A stretch of DNA of 64,000 nt, taken from positions 496,001 to 560,000 of the forward strand of contig NZ_VLLL01000006.1 of the NCBI RefSeq assembly GCF_007994225.1, written 5' to 3'. This DNA comes from Stackebrandtia albiflava. GTDB taxonomy: Bacteria; Actinomycetota; Actinomycetes; Mycobacteriales; Micromonosporaceae. Shown piece after piece: positions 25,100-33,741 of this stretch. The notes beneath the pieces are model-generated. The model was not told where the DNA came from. It ran no database searches and saw only the letters and a program-made list of their open reading frames with translations. The translations under genes and the position numbers were made by a program. Position 1 is the first letter of the stretch. Every line of letters begins with the position of its first letter.

Positions 25100-25804
25100 T
25101 CAGTCCCCGGCCGGGATCCGCCGGTACTCCTGGCGGCCGTCCCGGTCGCGCACGATCAGGCCGAGCCCCTGTAGTTCGTCGAGGAGGTCGGCGGCGGTGC
25201 CCTCGCGGTCGTCGGTGAGTGCCCGGGAACGGCGGCGCAGCAACGTGTTCGCCCGGTCGTCGAGGCCGGGCATCCCGTCGACCCAGCGCCGGAAGTCGGC
25301 GGCGTAGGGGTCTCCGCCGTCCCGCCACGGGTAACCGAACCGGGTGAACGCCCGCCGCAGTCGTTCCGCGCTCAGGTCGGCGGCGTCGCCGTGCCCGAGT
25401 CGCCGGGTCGCGGCGTCGAGGAACACCAGTTCGCGGCCGTCCTTGAAGACGGCGCCGACGGCGTCGCGGGCGATGTGCCGCTCGTTCTTCTTCTGCGACA
25501 ACCTGACCGCCGACGGTGTGACGGTGACCTTCAGGGTGTCGTGGACCGTCGCGTGTGCGAGCCACAGGCCGACGAGGACGCCCAGGACCGTGGTCGCGGC
25601 GACCGCCCAGCCGGTGGGGAGCTGCGCGAGCAGCCGCAACGGCCCGGGTGCGCCGCCCAGCGCGTCCACCGCCCAGTCCACCAGCGGTCGTACCGTGAAT
25701 CCGAGCCCCACACCGATGACGGCCGCGCCGAGGCCCAGCAGCCACGGCCACACCGCGGGTATGCGGATCGTCTCGGATTCGGGCTCGGTGGCGTCGCCGG
25801 TCAT
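25100..25804 (-). CDS. YqeB family membrane protein
   Basis: 234 residues. Two N-terminal membrane helices (VWPWLLGLGAAVIGVGLGF and WAVAATTVLGVLVGLWLA) are followed by a cytoplasmic part with the conserved core VTPSAVRLSQKKNERHIARD and AVFKDGRELVFLDAATRRL. This is the actinobacterial YqeB family, of unknown function. GGAAGGGGAG precedes the ATG. It is divergent from the YbaB-like gene, and the 108-bp space between them holds the CTAG-heptamer array. Confidence 0.82.
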   Translation of the reverse strand: MTGDATEPESETIRIPAVWPWLLGLGAAVIGVGLGFTVRPLVDWAVDALGGAPGPLRLLAQLPTGWAVAATTVLGVLVGLWLAHATVHDTLKVTVTPSAVRLSQKKNERHIARDAVGAVFKDGRELVFLDAATRRLGHGDAADLSAERLRRAFTRFGYPWRDGGDPYAADFRRWVDGMPGLDDRANTLLRRRSRALTDDREGTAADLLDELQGLGLIVRDRDGRQEYRRIPAGD

Positions 25805-25863
25805 GTGTCTCCCCTTCCGCGCGTGAGGTTATCGGGTGAGGTGGACGACGCGCGGCGCGGAGG

Positions 25864-25906
25864 CTAGCCGAGAACTAGCGCGGACCTATCCGGCCGTTTC
25901 TAGCGT
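25864..25906. promoter_or_regulatory. SARP-like heptamer direct repeats upstream of ybaB-like gene, plus leaderless -10
   Basis: CTAGCCG (25864), CTAGCGC (25875) and CTATCCG (25886) are spaced exactly 11 bp apart. A further CTAGCGT is at 25900. Seven-base direct repeats on an 11-bp period are the hallmark of SARP/BTAD activator sites. The last one contains TAGCGT (25901-25906), which lies 6 nt before ATG and fits a leaderless -10. A related pair precedes the BTAD gene at 51139-51156. Confidence 0.6.
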
Positions 25907-25912
25907 GGTGGC

Positions 25913-26290
25913 ATGTCACAGGATCCGTTGGCCGACGTGGAGGCCATGCTCATGGAGGCCCGCAAACGGGCCGAGGCACAGGACGACGCGAACCGTCGCT
26001 TCGACGAGGAGCTGGCGGAGTTGCGGGTCGTCGGCGAGAACGACACGGGGACCGTGAAGGTCGAGGTGGACGTGAACGGGGCGTTGCGCCGCATGTTCAT
26101 CCACGACCGCGCGATGAAGCAGTCCGGCGACAAGCTGCGGGACGAGATCATGCGCGGTGTCGTCGCGGCGCAGCAGCACATCGCCGTGAAGGTCGAGGAG
26201 ATCACCGTCCGCGAGTTCGGGGCCGGTTCGGCGACCGCGCAACACTTCACCGCCTTCTACGCCGACCGGTTCGGCAAGGCGAAGCGGTGA
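25913..26290 (+). CDS. YbaB/EbfC family DNA-binding-like protein
   Basis: 125 residues. A helical N-terminus (DVEAMLMEARKRAEAQDDAN) is followed by the YbaB core VENDTGTVKVEVDVNG-type strand pair (VGENDTGTVKVEVDVNGALR), then a long helix. Actinobacteria often place such non-recR-linked YbaB proteins next to WXG/ESX-type genes, as here. Whether it binds DNA or acts as a secretion-associated protein is unknown. The start is ATG at 25913 with no ribosome-binding site (leaderless). Confidence 0.8.
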   Translation: MSQDPLADVEAMLMEARKRAEAQDDANRRFDEELAELRVVGENDTGTVKVEVDVNGALRRMFIHDRAMKQSGDKLRDEIMRGVVAAQQHIAVKVEEITVREFGAGSATAQHFTAFYADRFGKAKR

Positions 26291-26300
26291 GGGGACGGCC

Positions 26301-27584
26301 GTGACGAACACCCTGAACATCCGTCCCGGTGACCTGTCGGCGCACGGCGACGCGATCCACTACCTGGCCGGCGAGTACGACAAGCCGGTGTCGGCGGCGC
26401 GGCAGGCCGCGGAAGCCGCGACCACCGACGCCTTCGAGTTGAGCCCGATCGCCCGGAGTGCCCTGACCCTGGTGTTGCAGGGTGCCCCGAAGGCGACAGC
26501 CGACGCGGTGAGTCTGACGCAACTGGGCGTGCGGCGTTACGCGATCGCCGCCAAGGCCGTGTCGAAGGGCCTGTCGGCCGAAGATGAGAACGCGTCGGCC
26601 GTCATCGCCGGCAGCCTCGCGCATTCGGTGCTTCCGTTCGGGACGTCGGGCTCGTTGAGCGCCGAACGCACTGGCGCGCAACTGGGATTGGACTCCAAGG
26701 TGCCCACCGACCTCACCGTGGAGGTCGATTACGGACACCTGTTGTCCCAGGACGACGCCAAACGCATCGGGCCGGACTGGATGGACAAGGTCATCGACCT
26801 CTTGCCGGGCGACTACATGCCGGGCGTCCGCAAGAACGGCAGCTGGCTCAACGGTTCGGGCATCGTCGAGACGATCGCCACCGCTCTGGGAACCGCGCAG
26901 GATCCCTCGGTGGTCGGGTTGCTGACCGACATGGGCGATGTCGCCAGCGACATCAAGGGGGCGTTCGATTCACCGGTCAACACCGTGCTGACGGCGGCGA
27001 TCGGTTGGATATACGAGCACATCGAGCCGTTGCCGTCGCAGCTCGACATGGTGGCGGGCAGCGGCATGGTGTGGGAGGCGCACGCCAAGACCTGGAAGAA
27101 CATCGGTTGGTCGGTCTGGACTTTGGGGGAACAGGTGGAGACCCGGCTGACCACTGATCTTCGGGGGCAACAGTCCGAGGCGGTGCAGGCGTACTTCCGG
27201 TCGTTCGGTTCGGGCAGGCAGGCGATCGCCCGGCTCGGTGAGAACTGCAACCAGATGGCGGGGGTCATGAGCGACTGCGCGCTGTTGACCGACGCGTTGC
27301 GGGACTTCGTCCGGGGAGTGCTCACCCAGGTGATCGCCGACATCATCCAGTACTTCCTGCGAATCAAGGGATTCATGAAGTTCCCCGGGGTCGGTGGCAA
27401 CGAGGACGCCATGGTCCGCTCCTACGCCAGGCAGCTGGCGGGGAACTACGGCATGCTGATCGAGAAGTTCATCCGCCGGGCGGTCGTGGTCTATAAGCAA
27501 CTGGCCGGAAAGCTTGAGACGGTCAGGGCGGAGACGCAGGAGATCACCCGGTTGTGGCAGCAGGCGTCGCCGCAGCTGGCGTGA
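26301..27584 (+). CDS. WXG100/ESX-associated-like large protein
   Basis: 427 residues, GTG start with GAGGGG upstream, 10 bp after the YbaB-like gene. The N-terminus is SLNIRPGDLSAHG-like (LNIRPGDLSAHGDAIHYLAG), a helical WXG-like opening. The centre contains hydrophobic segments (VNTVLTAAIGWIYEHIEPL). A C-terminal helical domain ends TQEITRLWQQASPQL. No catalytic motif is evident. The pairing with YbaB parallels the 49.3-51.1 kb cluster, so I infer a type VII-type secreted or surface protein. That is context, not proof. Confidence 0.6.
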   Translation: MTNTLNIRPGDLSAHGDAIHYLAGEYDKPVSAARQAAEAATTDAFELSPIARSALTLVLQGAPKATADAVSLTQLGVRRYAIAAKAVSKGLSAEDENASAVIAGSLAHSVLPFGTSGSLSAERTGAQLGLDSKVPTDLTVEVDYGHLLSQDDAKRIGPDWMDKVIDLLPGDYMPGVRKNGSWLNGSGIVETIATALGTAQDPSVVGLLTDMGDVASDIKGAFDSPVNTVLTAAIGWIYEHIEPLPSQLDMVAGSGMVWEAHAKTWKNIGWSVWTLGEQVETRLTTDLRGQQSEAVQAYFRSFGSGRQAIARLGENCNQMAGVMSDCALLTDALRDFVRGVLTQVIADIIQYFLRIKGFMKFPGVGGNEDAMVRSYARQLAGNYGMLIEKFIRRAVVVYKQLAGKLETVRAETQEITRLWQQASPQLA

Positions 27585-27586
27585 GA

Positions 27587-27757
27587 TCAGGCCGCCGTGC
27601 CGAACCGGGGGCCCGGGTCCTCCCGCCCCGATTCGGCCCGGAGGGTGGCCACCGCGACGCGGCGGTGGCCGCATTCACACCGCTGGTATGCGACCAGGCC
27701 GTCGCTGGTGTGGTGTGCGGATTCGACGAACCATTCGTGTTGATGTCTTCCGGCCAT
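27587..27757 (-). CDS. Small zinc-ribbon-like protein
   Basis: 56 residues. HQHEWFVESAHHTSDGLVAY, then QRCECGHRRVAVATL, resembles a short actinobacterial family with a Trp/His-rich start and a CxC motif that may hold zinc with nearby His residues. It is convergent with the WXG-like gene (2-bp gap) and divergent from the CGNR gene, with the two starts about 25 bp apart. The function is unknown. Confidence 0.6.
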   Translation of the reverse strand: MAGRHQHEWFVESAHHTSDGLVAYQRCECGHRRVAVATLRAESGREDPGPRFGTAA

Positions 27758-27770
27758 GCCCGCAGTATGT

Positions 27771-27776
27771 TGTAAT
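27771..27776 (+). promoter_or_regulatory. Leaderless -10 (TGTAAT) for the CGNR gene
   Basis: TGTAAT is followed by CCTTCA and then the ATG at 27783. No Shine-Dalgarno sequence is present. Confidence 0.4.
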
Positions 27777-27782
27777 CCTTCA

Positions 27783-28313
27783 ATGCATCTCAACCCTTAC
27801 GGCAAGGACGCGGTGGTGTTGGCGGTCGGGTTGGTCAACGACCCGCCCGCCGACGTGGCCGGACTCGTGGACCGCTGTACCGGGGCCGGTCTCGTGTTGG
27901 AACGTACCGCGACCGGCGGCGACCTCGCCGCCGTACGGGACTTCCTGGCCGACTGGTGCGAGGTCGTCGACACCTCGGAGGCCGCCGCGCGGGCACGCCT
28001 GCTGAACCGGTTGCTGGCCGAGTACGCCGCCGCGCCCAGACTGACCGACCACGTCGGGACCGGTTGGCACCTGCACTTCCGCTCGGAGGACCTGCCGGTG
28101 CGCGGCCAGCTCGCCGCGTTGATCTCGGTGGGCACCGCCCTGCACCTGGCCGGCCGTGGCATGGACCGGCTCGGCCGGTGCGCCGCCGAGGGCTGCGACC
28201 GGGTGTTCGCCGACGTCTCCCGCAACGGCCGGCAACGGTACTGTTCCCCTGCCTGCGGCAACCGGGACGCCGTCCGGCGGCACCGCGCCCGGACCCGGGC
28301 CGAGACCGGTTGA
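27783..28313 (+). CDS. CGNR zinc-finger transcription-regulator-like protein (ABATE domain)
   Basis: 176 residues. The N-terminal ABATE (putative stress-sensing) domain is followed by a C-terminal CGNR zinc finger: [20 protein letters not shown], then [20 protein letters not shown]. The four Cys are present and the CGNR is exact, with the basic tail typical of DNA binding. The family is widespread in actinobacteria with few characterised members. I chose ATG at 27783 over an upstream in-frame ATG because [11 protein letters not shown] is the usual start and the -10 leaves no room for more. Confidence 0.88.
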   Translation: MHLNPYGKDAVVLAVGLVNDPPADVAGLVDRCTGAGLVLERTATGGDLAAVRDFLADWCEVVDTSEAAARARLLNRLLAEYAAAPRLTDHVGTGWHLHFRSEDLPVRGQLAALISVGTALHLAGRGMDRLGRCAAEGCDRVFADVSRNGRQRYCSPACGNRDAVRRHRARTRAETG

Positions 28314-28416
28314 CGGACGACGGTGTTGCCCACCGGTGGCCGAACCGATACGCTGCGATGTGGACGCCGCCGGAACCGTTGCCCGGCAGGCATTTCACGG
28401 ATCGAGGGGAGCGCCG

Positions 28417-29247
28417 ATGACCGTTTCGGACCAGGCGGGGGCCGTACCACCCGGGGTGGACCCGACGGTGCCGACCACCGCGCGGCTGTACGACGCCCTG
28501 CTGGGCGGCACAGACAACTTCGAGGTGGACCGGGCCGCGGCGGAGGTGTTCGCCGCGCACATCCCACAGGCGACCGAGTGCGCCTGGGACAACCGCAACG
28601 CCCTCATCCGGGGTGTCCGCTACCTGGTGCGGGAGGCGGGCATCGACCAGCTCCTCGACATCGGTTGCGGACTGCCCACCAACCAGAACACCCACCAGGT
28701 CGCCCAGGAGATCAACCCGGCCGCGCGAGTAGCCTATGTGGACCATGACCCGATGGTGCGTGAACACGTGAAGGTGCTGCTCCCCGACGACGGCACGACC
28801 ACGGTGGTGACGGCGGACCTACGTGAGCCGCAGGTGATCCTCGACCACCCCGATATAACGTCCTTCCTGGACTTCGACCGCCCGGTCGGCCTCATGATCA
28901 TCGGCATGATCATGCAGATCAGCGACGAGGAACGGCCGAACGACATCATCGCGACGCTCATGGACGCCCTGCCGTCCGGGAGCCACCTGTTCATCACGTC
29001 CTGGCCCGACACCGGCCTGCCGTCGCAGGCGGCCCTGTCCCGGGCCTGTATCGAGACGCTCGGGAACGGCTGGATGCGGCCGGTGGAGGACCTGAAGGCC
29101 CACTTCCTGGGCATGGAACTGGTGCCGCCGGGCCTGGAGTACCTCGCCCGGTGGTTCCCGGAGACGCCCGACGCCCCGAAACGGGATCTGTCCGAACTGG
29201 AGCCGCACGAACTGACCCAGATGGCCGGGATCGCCCGCAAGGCGTGA
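28417..29247 (+). CDS. DUF574 (SAM-dependent methyltransferase) family protein
   Basis: 276 residues. The opening [27 protein letters not shown] and [25 protein letters not shown] are diagnostic of the DUF574/S-adenosyl methyltransferase family, abundant in Streptomyces and relatives. DIGCGLPT is the SAM-binding loop, and [10 protein letters not shown] the acidic ribose-binding region. The physiological methyl acceptor is unknown. GAGGGGAGC precedes the ATG. It may form a unit with the CGNR gene ~100 bp upstream. Confidence 0.9.
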   Translation: MTVSDQAGAVPPGVDPTVPTTARLYDALLGGTDNFEVDRAAAEVFAAHIPQATECAWDNRNALIRGVRYLVREAGIDQLLDIGCGLPTNQNTHQVAQEINPAARVAYVDHDPMVREHVKVLLPDDGTTTVVTADLREPQVILDHPDITSFLDFDRPVGLMIIGMIMQISDEERPNDIIATLMDALPSGSHLFITSWPDTGLPSQAALSRACIETLGNGWMRPVEDLKAHFLGMELVPPGLEYLARWFPETPDAPKRDLSELEPHELTQMAGIARKA

Positions 29248-29292
29248 CGCGCTCCATCCCTGTCGGGTGCGGGATGACGAAGGTGGGAGCGG

Positions 29293-29613
29293 ATGTCCGA
29301 GTACGATCCCGTCGGCTGGGACGACGACGAGGCGTCTACAGAGGATTCGGATCGGCGTCGCACGGTCGGCGGGCGTCGCGGTGCCGCCCCGGGGTCGAAG
29401 GAGGAGACGGTCATGATCGTGTCGGCCGACCCGGGATGGCGGGTGCGCATCGACGGGGACGGGGACACCGTGGTTCTCGCGGTCGGTGCGTGGCTCTACG
29501 AGGACGAGGAGGCTTGGCCGCTGGTCGTCCAGCCACATCGCAAGACGCTCGACGAACCGCCCGGCGAGTACGTCATCCTGCAACCCGGTGAACCGGACGA
29601 CGCCGAGTTCTGA
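29293..29613 (+). CDS. Hypothetical acidic protein
   Basis: 106 residues. A disordered charged N-terminus (GWDDDEASTEDSDRRR) is followed by a compact segment (MIVSADPGWRVRIDGDGDTV, WLYEDEEAWPLVVQP) that could be a small beta barrel. GGGAGCGG precedes the ATG. It follows the methyltransferase by 45 bp and may be co-transcribed. No family is recognised. Confidence 0.5.
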   Translation: MSEYDPVGWDDDEASTEDSDRRRTVGGRRGAAPGSKEETVMIVSADPGWRVRIDGDGDTVVLAVGAWLYEDEEAWPLVVQPHRKTLDEPPGEYVILQPGEPDDAEF

Positions 29614-29802
29614 CCCGAGTGGTGCGGGGAGGGGTGGGGGTGTGGATTCCGATTCGGATCCCGAGCGCCGCCGGGGATCGTCCTACCCACCCCTCCTGAC
29701 CGCGAGCGTCCGCTGTAGACGGCTCAGGCCGGCCCACTCCCGGAGAATCATACACGTGTTCGAATGACGGGATGGCGGGGTACCGCCGTCGCACCCGATG
29801 GG

Positions 29803-29808
29803 TAGCGT
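29803..29808 (+). promoter_or_regulatory. Leaderless -10 (TAGCGT) for YwqG-like paralogue 3
   Basis: TAGCGT-CGCGGC-ATG. It is nearly the same promoter-start fusion as at 25901-25915 (TAGCGT-GGTGGC-ATG). Confidence 0.45.
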
Positions 29809-29814
29809 CGCGGC

Positions 29815-30750
29815 ATGCCCACCACCACACCACTTCTGGCCGGTATCGAGGAGGCCGTCCCCGAACTGGCCGCCCACCGTCGCACCGCCACCCGCCTGCA
29901 CCCCCGGCCGGGTAGCCCGGCCGCGACGGCGAGCTCGGTCGCCGGGCCGCTGCTGTGGCCGGCGGACGAACCGTGGCCGGTGTGCGCCGACCCCCACCGT
30001 GAATACGTGCAGGCGGCCCGGTTCCACGACCACCTCCGCCCCCGCCGGTTCGGTGACCGGTCGCCGGCACCGGTGAAGCCGTTGTCGTTCACGCCGTGGC
30101 AGGACGTGCGGATCACCGCGTTGATCGCCGCCGGGCCGATTCCGATGGTGCCGGTGGCGCAGTTGTACCGGCGGGACGTCCCCGACCTGCCGGGGCCGGA
30201 CTGGGCGGACCTGTGCCAGGTGTTGTGGTGTCCGATGGACCACGACGACTGGTGGCTCCCGGCCGCCCACGTCCGGTGGCGGGACTCCGCGTCGGTCACC
30301 GAGACGCTGACCGAGGTTCCGGTTCCGCGGTACGTCGGCCATCACGACTACGTTCCGCAGCCGTGTGCCGTCCACCCCGAGCGGGTCACCGAGTACGAGT
30401 ACGACGCCCTGCTTCCCGAGGAACTGGCCATGCGGGTCGCCGAATGGGAGGAGCGCAACGGGATCCACTACGGCGGGGGACGGTCGATCGCTGCCGGCTG
30501 GAAGGTGGGCGGCTACGCGTCCTGGACGTACATGGGACCGGAACCGATGGTGTGCGACTGCGGTCGGGACCTGGCACCGCTGCTGTCGGCGGCCGAGACG
30601 GAGTGGGACGACGGCCCGTGGTGGAAGCCGGACGACGCCGACACGGCCGACCCCGCCCCGACCGGGATCGCCGTCCCATGCGGCGAGGGCCTGTGGATCT
30701 GGTACTGCCCGGCCGACGTGTCACACCCGGTACGGGTGACCATGCAGTGA
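29815..30750 (+). CDS. YwqG/DUF1963-like protein, paralogue 3
   Basis: 311 residues, a diverged paralogue of the tandem pair at 20157-22166. It shares HRRTATRLHPRPGSP, GPLLWPADEPWPVC, VAQLYRRDVPDLPGPDWADL, CQVLWCPMDHDDWWLPA, AAGWKVGGYASW and the VCDCG cysteine motif. It lacks the central helical insert of copies 1 and 2, and its C-terminus is WIWYCPADVSHPVRVTM. Function unknown. Three copies in 10 kb suggests local expansion of this family. Confidence 0.75.
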   Translation: MPTTTPLLAGIEEAVPELAAHRRTATRLHPRPGSPAATASSVAGPLLWPADEPWPVCADPHREYVQAARFHDHLRPRRFGDRSPAPVKPLSFTPWQDVRITALIAAGPIPMVPVAQLYRRDVPDLPGPDWADLCQVLWCPMDHDDWWLPAAHVRWRDSASVTETLTEVPVPRYVGHHDYVPQPCAVHPERVTEYEYDALLPEELAMRVAEWEERNGIHYGGGRSIAAGWKVGGYASWTYMGPEPMVCDCGRDLAPLLSAAETEWDDGPWWKPDDADTADPAPTGIAVPCGEGLWIWYCPADVSHPVRVTMQ

Positions 30751-30760
30751 GGACGGCGGG

Positions 30761-31306
30761 TCACGCCGGTTCGGCGTCCCACACGACCGATCCGTCGGGC
30801 AGCGCCCGCGCCCCCGCCGCGGGTGGGTGATCACGGAGTTCACCGGTCGGCATGACGTGCCGGACCGGCAGCCCGTGACCGAGGACGACGACGTCGGCGA
30901 TGAGCCGGCGATGGCACCGCCACCACAGGCTCTCCGCGCACATGACCGCGACGGTGTGCCGCCGCGACTCCTCGACCACGGCCGCCAACGCGGTGCGGAA
31001 CGGCGCCGTCCTGGTGTATGCGGCGTACGCCTGGAACTGCGCCACCCGCCACCAGACGTCACGCGGCGGCACGTCGGGATCGAGGCGTCGCCGCCCGCCG
31101 AGCGGTTCGCACCACCGGTAGGTGACGCCCACGGTCGGCAGCCATTCGGCCAGCGCCTCCCGGGCGACGTCGGGGTTGCGGCGGCTCCCGGGGAACCGGC
31201 GGACGTCGACGAGTGAGGCCACTCCCGCGCCGGTGAGCAGTTCGCCGAGCGCGGCCCGGCCGTGCGGACCGTGGCCGACGGTCAGTAGAGGGCGTGTCCC
31301 GGTCAT
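30761..31306 (-). CDS. DUF488 family protein
   Basis: 181 residues. LLTVGHGPHGRAALGELLTG, SLVDVRRFPGSRRNPD, CEPLGGRR and VAVMCAESLWWRCHRRLIAD are the conserved blocks of DUF488, including the Cys-containing CAE-xx-WRCHR motif. The biochemical activity of the family is undefined. The start is ATG at 31306, the last conserved Met before TVGH. It lies immediately upstream of, and divergent from, the TetR/ABC operon, so it shares the intergenic control region. Confidence 0.9.
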   Translation of the reverse strand: MTGTRPLLTVGHGPHGRAALGELLTGAGVASLVDVRRFPGSRRNPDVAREALAEWLPTVGVTYRWCEPLGGRRRLDPDVPPRDVWWRVAQFQAYAAYTRTAPFRTALAAVVEESRRHTVAVMCAESLWWRCHRRLIADVVVLGHGLPVRHVMPTGELRDHPPAAGARALPDGSVVWDAEPA

Positions 31307-31389
31307 GTCCCCATCGTGGACCGGGTGACCGGGCCGCACGGGCGGAACGGGACATGTGATCCGCGCGTCAAAACGTCTCCGCGACTGGT

Positions 31390-31407
31390 TGAGTGAGTGC
31401 TCACTCA
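31390..31407 (+). promoter_or_regulatory. TetR operator controlling the TetR/ABC exporter operon
   Basis: TGAGTGAG-TG-CTCACTCA is a perfect 8-bp inverted repeat with a 2-bp centre. It ends one base before a -10-like TACCGT (31409-31414), which stands 7 nt before the TetR ATG at 31422. Binding would cover the promoter, so autorepression of the operon is likely. TGAGTGA-type palindromes are common TetR operators in actinobacteria. Confidence 0.82.
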
Positions 31408-31421
31408 TTACCGTGGTGGAA

Positions 31422-32003
31422 ATGTCGAGTCGTGAGGGCCGAGCGCGGCCCATGCCCCCCGACGCCAGGCAGGCGGAGATCATCGCCGCCGTGACGCCGC
31501 TGGTCGTTGCGCACGGCCGCGACGTCACCTCCCGGCAACTCGCCGAGGCCGCCGGGGTCGCCGAGGGCACGGTGTTCCGCGCGTTCGGCGACAAGGAGAC
31601 GCTGCTGCGCCGCGTGGTCGAGGCGTACTTCGACCCCGAGCCCTTCCGGCGCGACCTGCGCGCCGTCGACCGCGACCGGCCGCTGATCGACGTGCTCACC
31701 GACGTGATCTCGTTGCTGCGGGAACGCTTCGCGCACATGTTCCGGATGGTGGCCGCCATGGGGGAACGCCCCGCGCCGCCCAGCAGCCTCGACGACTTCA
31801 TCGCGATCCTCACCGAACTGCTGGGCGACGACACCCGGCGGCTCCGGCTACCGGTGTCCGAAGTGGCGCAGGTGATCCGGATGGTCAGCTTCTCATCCGT
31901 ACTGCCCGGTGTCGCCACGGAACAGACCCAAGACCCCCGTCGGCTCGCCGAGATCGTCCTCTACGGCGTCGCGAACCGGCCCGACCCCACCGAACCGGAG
32001 TAG
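31422..32003 (+). CDS. TetR family repressor of the ABC exporter operon
   Basis: 193 residues. The helix-turn-helix is DARQAEIIAAVTPLVVAHGR, then DVTSRQLAEAAGVAEGTVFR and AFGDKETLL, a standard TetR N-terminus. The helical C-terminal ligand domain has no diagnostic motif. It lies 4 bp upstream of the first ABC gene in the same direction, and a perfect palindrome overlaps its promoter. I infer substrate-induced derepression of the exporter. The start has no ribosome-binding site and is probably leaderless. Confidence 0.92.
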   Translation: MSSREGRARPMPPDARQAEIIAAVTPLVVAHGRDVTSRQLAEAAGVAEGTVFRAFGDKETLLRRVVEAYFDPEPFRRDLRAVDRDRPLIDVLTDVISLLRERFAHMFRMVAAMGERPAPPSSLDDFIAILTELLGDDTRRLRLPVSEVAQVIRMVSFSSVLPGVATEQTQDPRRLAEIVLYGVANRPDPTEPE

Positions 32004-32007
32004 ACGA

Positions 32008-33741
32008 ATGCTCGGCAGAGTTCTCCGCCGCTTCCTGGCACCGCACTGGCCGCTGCTGGCGGCCGTCGTGGTGTTCCAGCTGATCCAGACCGTGGCGTCC
32101 CTGTACCTGCCCACGCTCAACGCCGACATCATCGACAAGGGCGTGGCGGTGGGCGACACCGACTACATCATGCGGGTCGGCGCGGTGATGCTCGGCGTCA
32201 CGCTGCTGCAGATCGCCGCCGCCATCGTCGCCGTCTACTTCGGAGCGAAGGCGGCGATGGCGTTGGGACGTGACATGCGCGCCGCGGTGTTCGACCGGGT
32301 GACGGCGTTCTCCGAACGCGAGGTCACCCGGTTCGGCGCGCCGTCGCTGATCACCCGCAGCACCAACGACGTCCAACAGGTGCAGATGCTGGTCCTGATG
32401 ACCTGCACCATGCTGGTCGGGGCGCCGATCCTCGCCGTGGGCGGCGTCGTGATGGCGCTGCAACAGGACGTCGGGCTGTCGTGGCTCATGGCGGTCAGCG
32501 TTCCCGTGCTGCTGATCGTGGTGGGGCTCATCGTCATCCGGATGGTGCCGCAGTTCCGCCGGATGCAGACCCGCATCGACGCGGTGAACCAGGTGCTGCG
32601 CGAGCAGATCACCGGAATCCGGGTGGTGCGGGCGTTCGTGCGGGAACGGCACGAGGCCGACCGGTTCCGCACCGCCAACGCCGAGCTCACCGACACCGCG
32701 TTGCGGGTCGGCCGCCTGATGGCGTTGATGTTCCCGACGGTGATGCTGGTCCTCAACGTCACCAGCGTCGCCGTGCTGTGGTTCGGCGCGTTCCGCATCG
32801 ACGCCGGTGAGATGCAGGTGGGCGCGCTCACCGCGTTCCTGAACTACCTGATCCAGATCCTGATGGCGGTCATGATGGCGACCTTCATGGCGGTGCTGAT
32901 CCCGCGCGCCGCCGCGTGCGCCGACCGGATCGGGGAGGTGCTGGACACCGAGTCCTCGGTGACACCGCCCGCCGCGCCGGTGCGGGAGTTCCCGACCTCG
33001 GGCGCCGTGGAGTTCCGCGACGTGGAGTTCAGTTACCCCGGCGCCGAACTGCCGGTGCTGACCGGGTTGAACTTCACCGTCCCGCCCGGCAGCACCACCG
33101 CCGTCATCGGCAGCATGGGCACCGGGAAGACGACCCTGGTCCACCTGCTGCCCCGGCTGTTCGACGCCACCGGGGGCGCCGTCCTCGTCGACGGCGTGGA
33201 CGTGCGGAACGCCGACCCCGAGGCGCTGTGGGCGCGGATCGGTCTGGTGCCGCAGAAGGCGTACCTGTTCTCCGGGACCGTCGCCGACAACCTCCGGTAC
33301 GGGCGGCCCGACGCCACCGACGCCGAACTGTGGGACGCCCTGGAGACGGCGCAGGCCGCCGACTTCGTCCGGGCGATGCCCGAGGGCCTGGAGTCGTCGA
33401 TCGCGCAGGGCGGCACCAACGTGTCCGGTGGGCAGCGGCAGCGGCTCGCGATCGCCAGGGCACTCGTGAAACGGCCGCCGATCCTGGTGTTCGACGACTC
33501 GTTCTCCGCCCTGGACCTGTCCACCGACGCCCGGTTGCGTGCCGCGCTCGCCGACCGGTTCGACGACACCACCTTCATCATCGTCGCGCAACGGATATCC
33601 ACGATCCTCAACGCCGACCAGATCCTCGTCCTGGACGACGGCCGCCTCGTCGGTGCCGGCCGGCACACCGAGCTGTTGGCCGACAACGAGGTCTACCAGG
33701 CGATCGTCGCCTCACAACGCACCCCGGAGGAAGCGGTATGA
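32008..33741 (+). CDS. ABC exporter half-transporter, degenerate-site subunit
   Basis: 577 residues. A six-helix exporter membrane domain (residues ~15-310) precedes an ATP-binding domain. Walker A is GSMGTGKTT and the signature NVSGGQRQR is canonical. Walker B is ILVFDDSF, so the catalytic Glu after the last Asp is replaced by Asp. With the next subunit's altered signature this marks a heterodimeric exporter with one degenerate ATP site. Likely substrates are drugs, lipids or peptides. GGAG precedes the ATG, and it overlaps the next gene by 4 bp. Confidence 0.93.
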   Translation: MLGRVLRRFLAPHWPLLAAVVVFQLIQTVASLYLPTLNADIIDKGVAVGDTDYIMRVGAVMLGVTLLQIAAAIVAVYFGAKAAMALGRDMRAAVFDRVTAFSEREVTRFGAPSLITRSTNDVQQVQMLVLMTCTMLVGAPILAVGGVVMALQQDVGLSWLMAVSVPVLLIVVGLIVIRMVPQFRRMQTRIDAVNQVLREQITGIRVVRAFVRERHEADRFRTANAELTDTALRVGRLMALMFPTVMLVLNVTSVAVLWFGAFRIDAGEMQVGALTAFLNYLIQILMAVMMATFMAVLIPRAAACADRIGEVLDTESSVTPPAAPVREFPTSGAVEFRDVEFSYPGAELPVLTGLNFTVPPGSTTAVIGSMGTGKTTLVHLLPRLFDATGGAVLVDGVDVRNADPEALWARIGLVPQKAYLFSGTVADNLRYGRPDATDAELWDALETAQAADFVRAMPEGLESSIAQGGTNVSGGQRQRLAIARALVKRPPILVFDDSFSALDLSTDARLRAALADRFDDTTFIIVAQRISTILNADQILVLDDGRLVGAGRHTELLADNEVYQAIVASQRTPEEAV

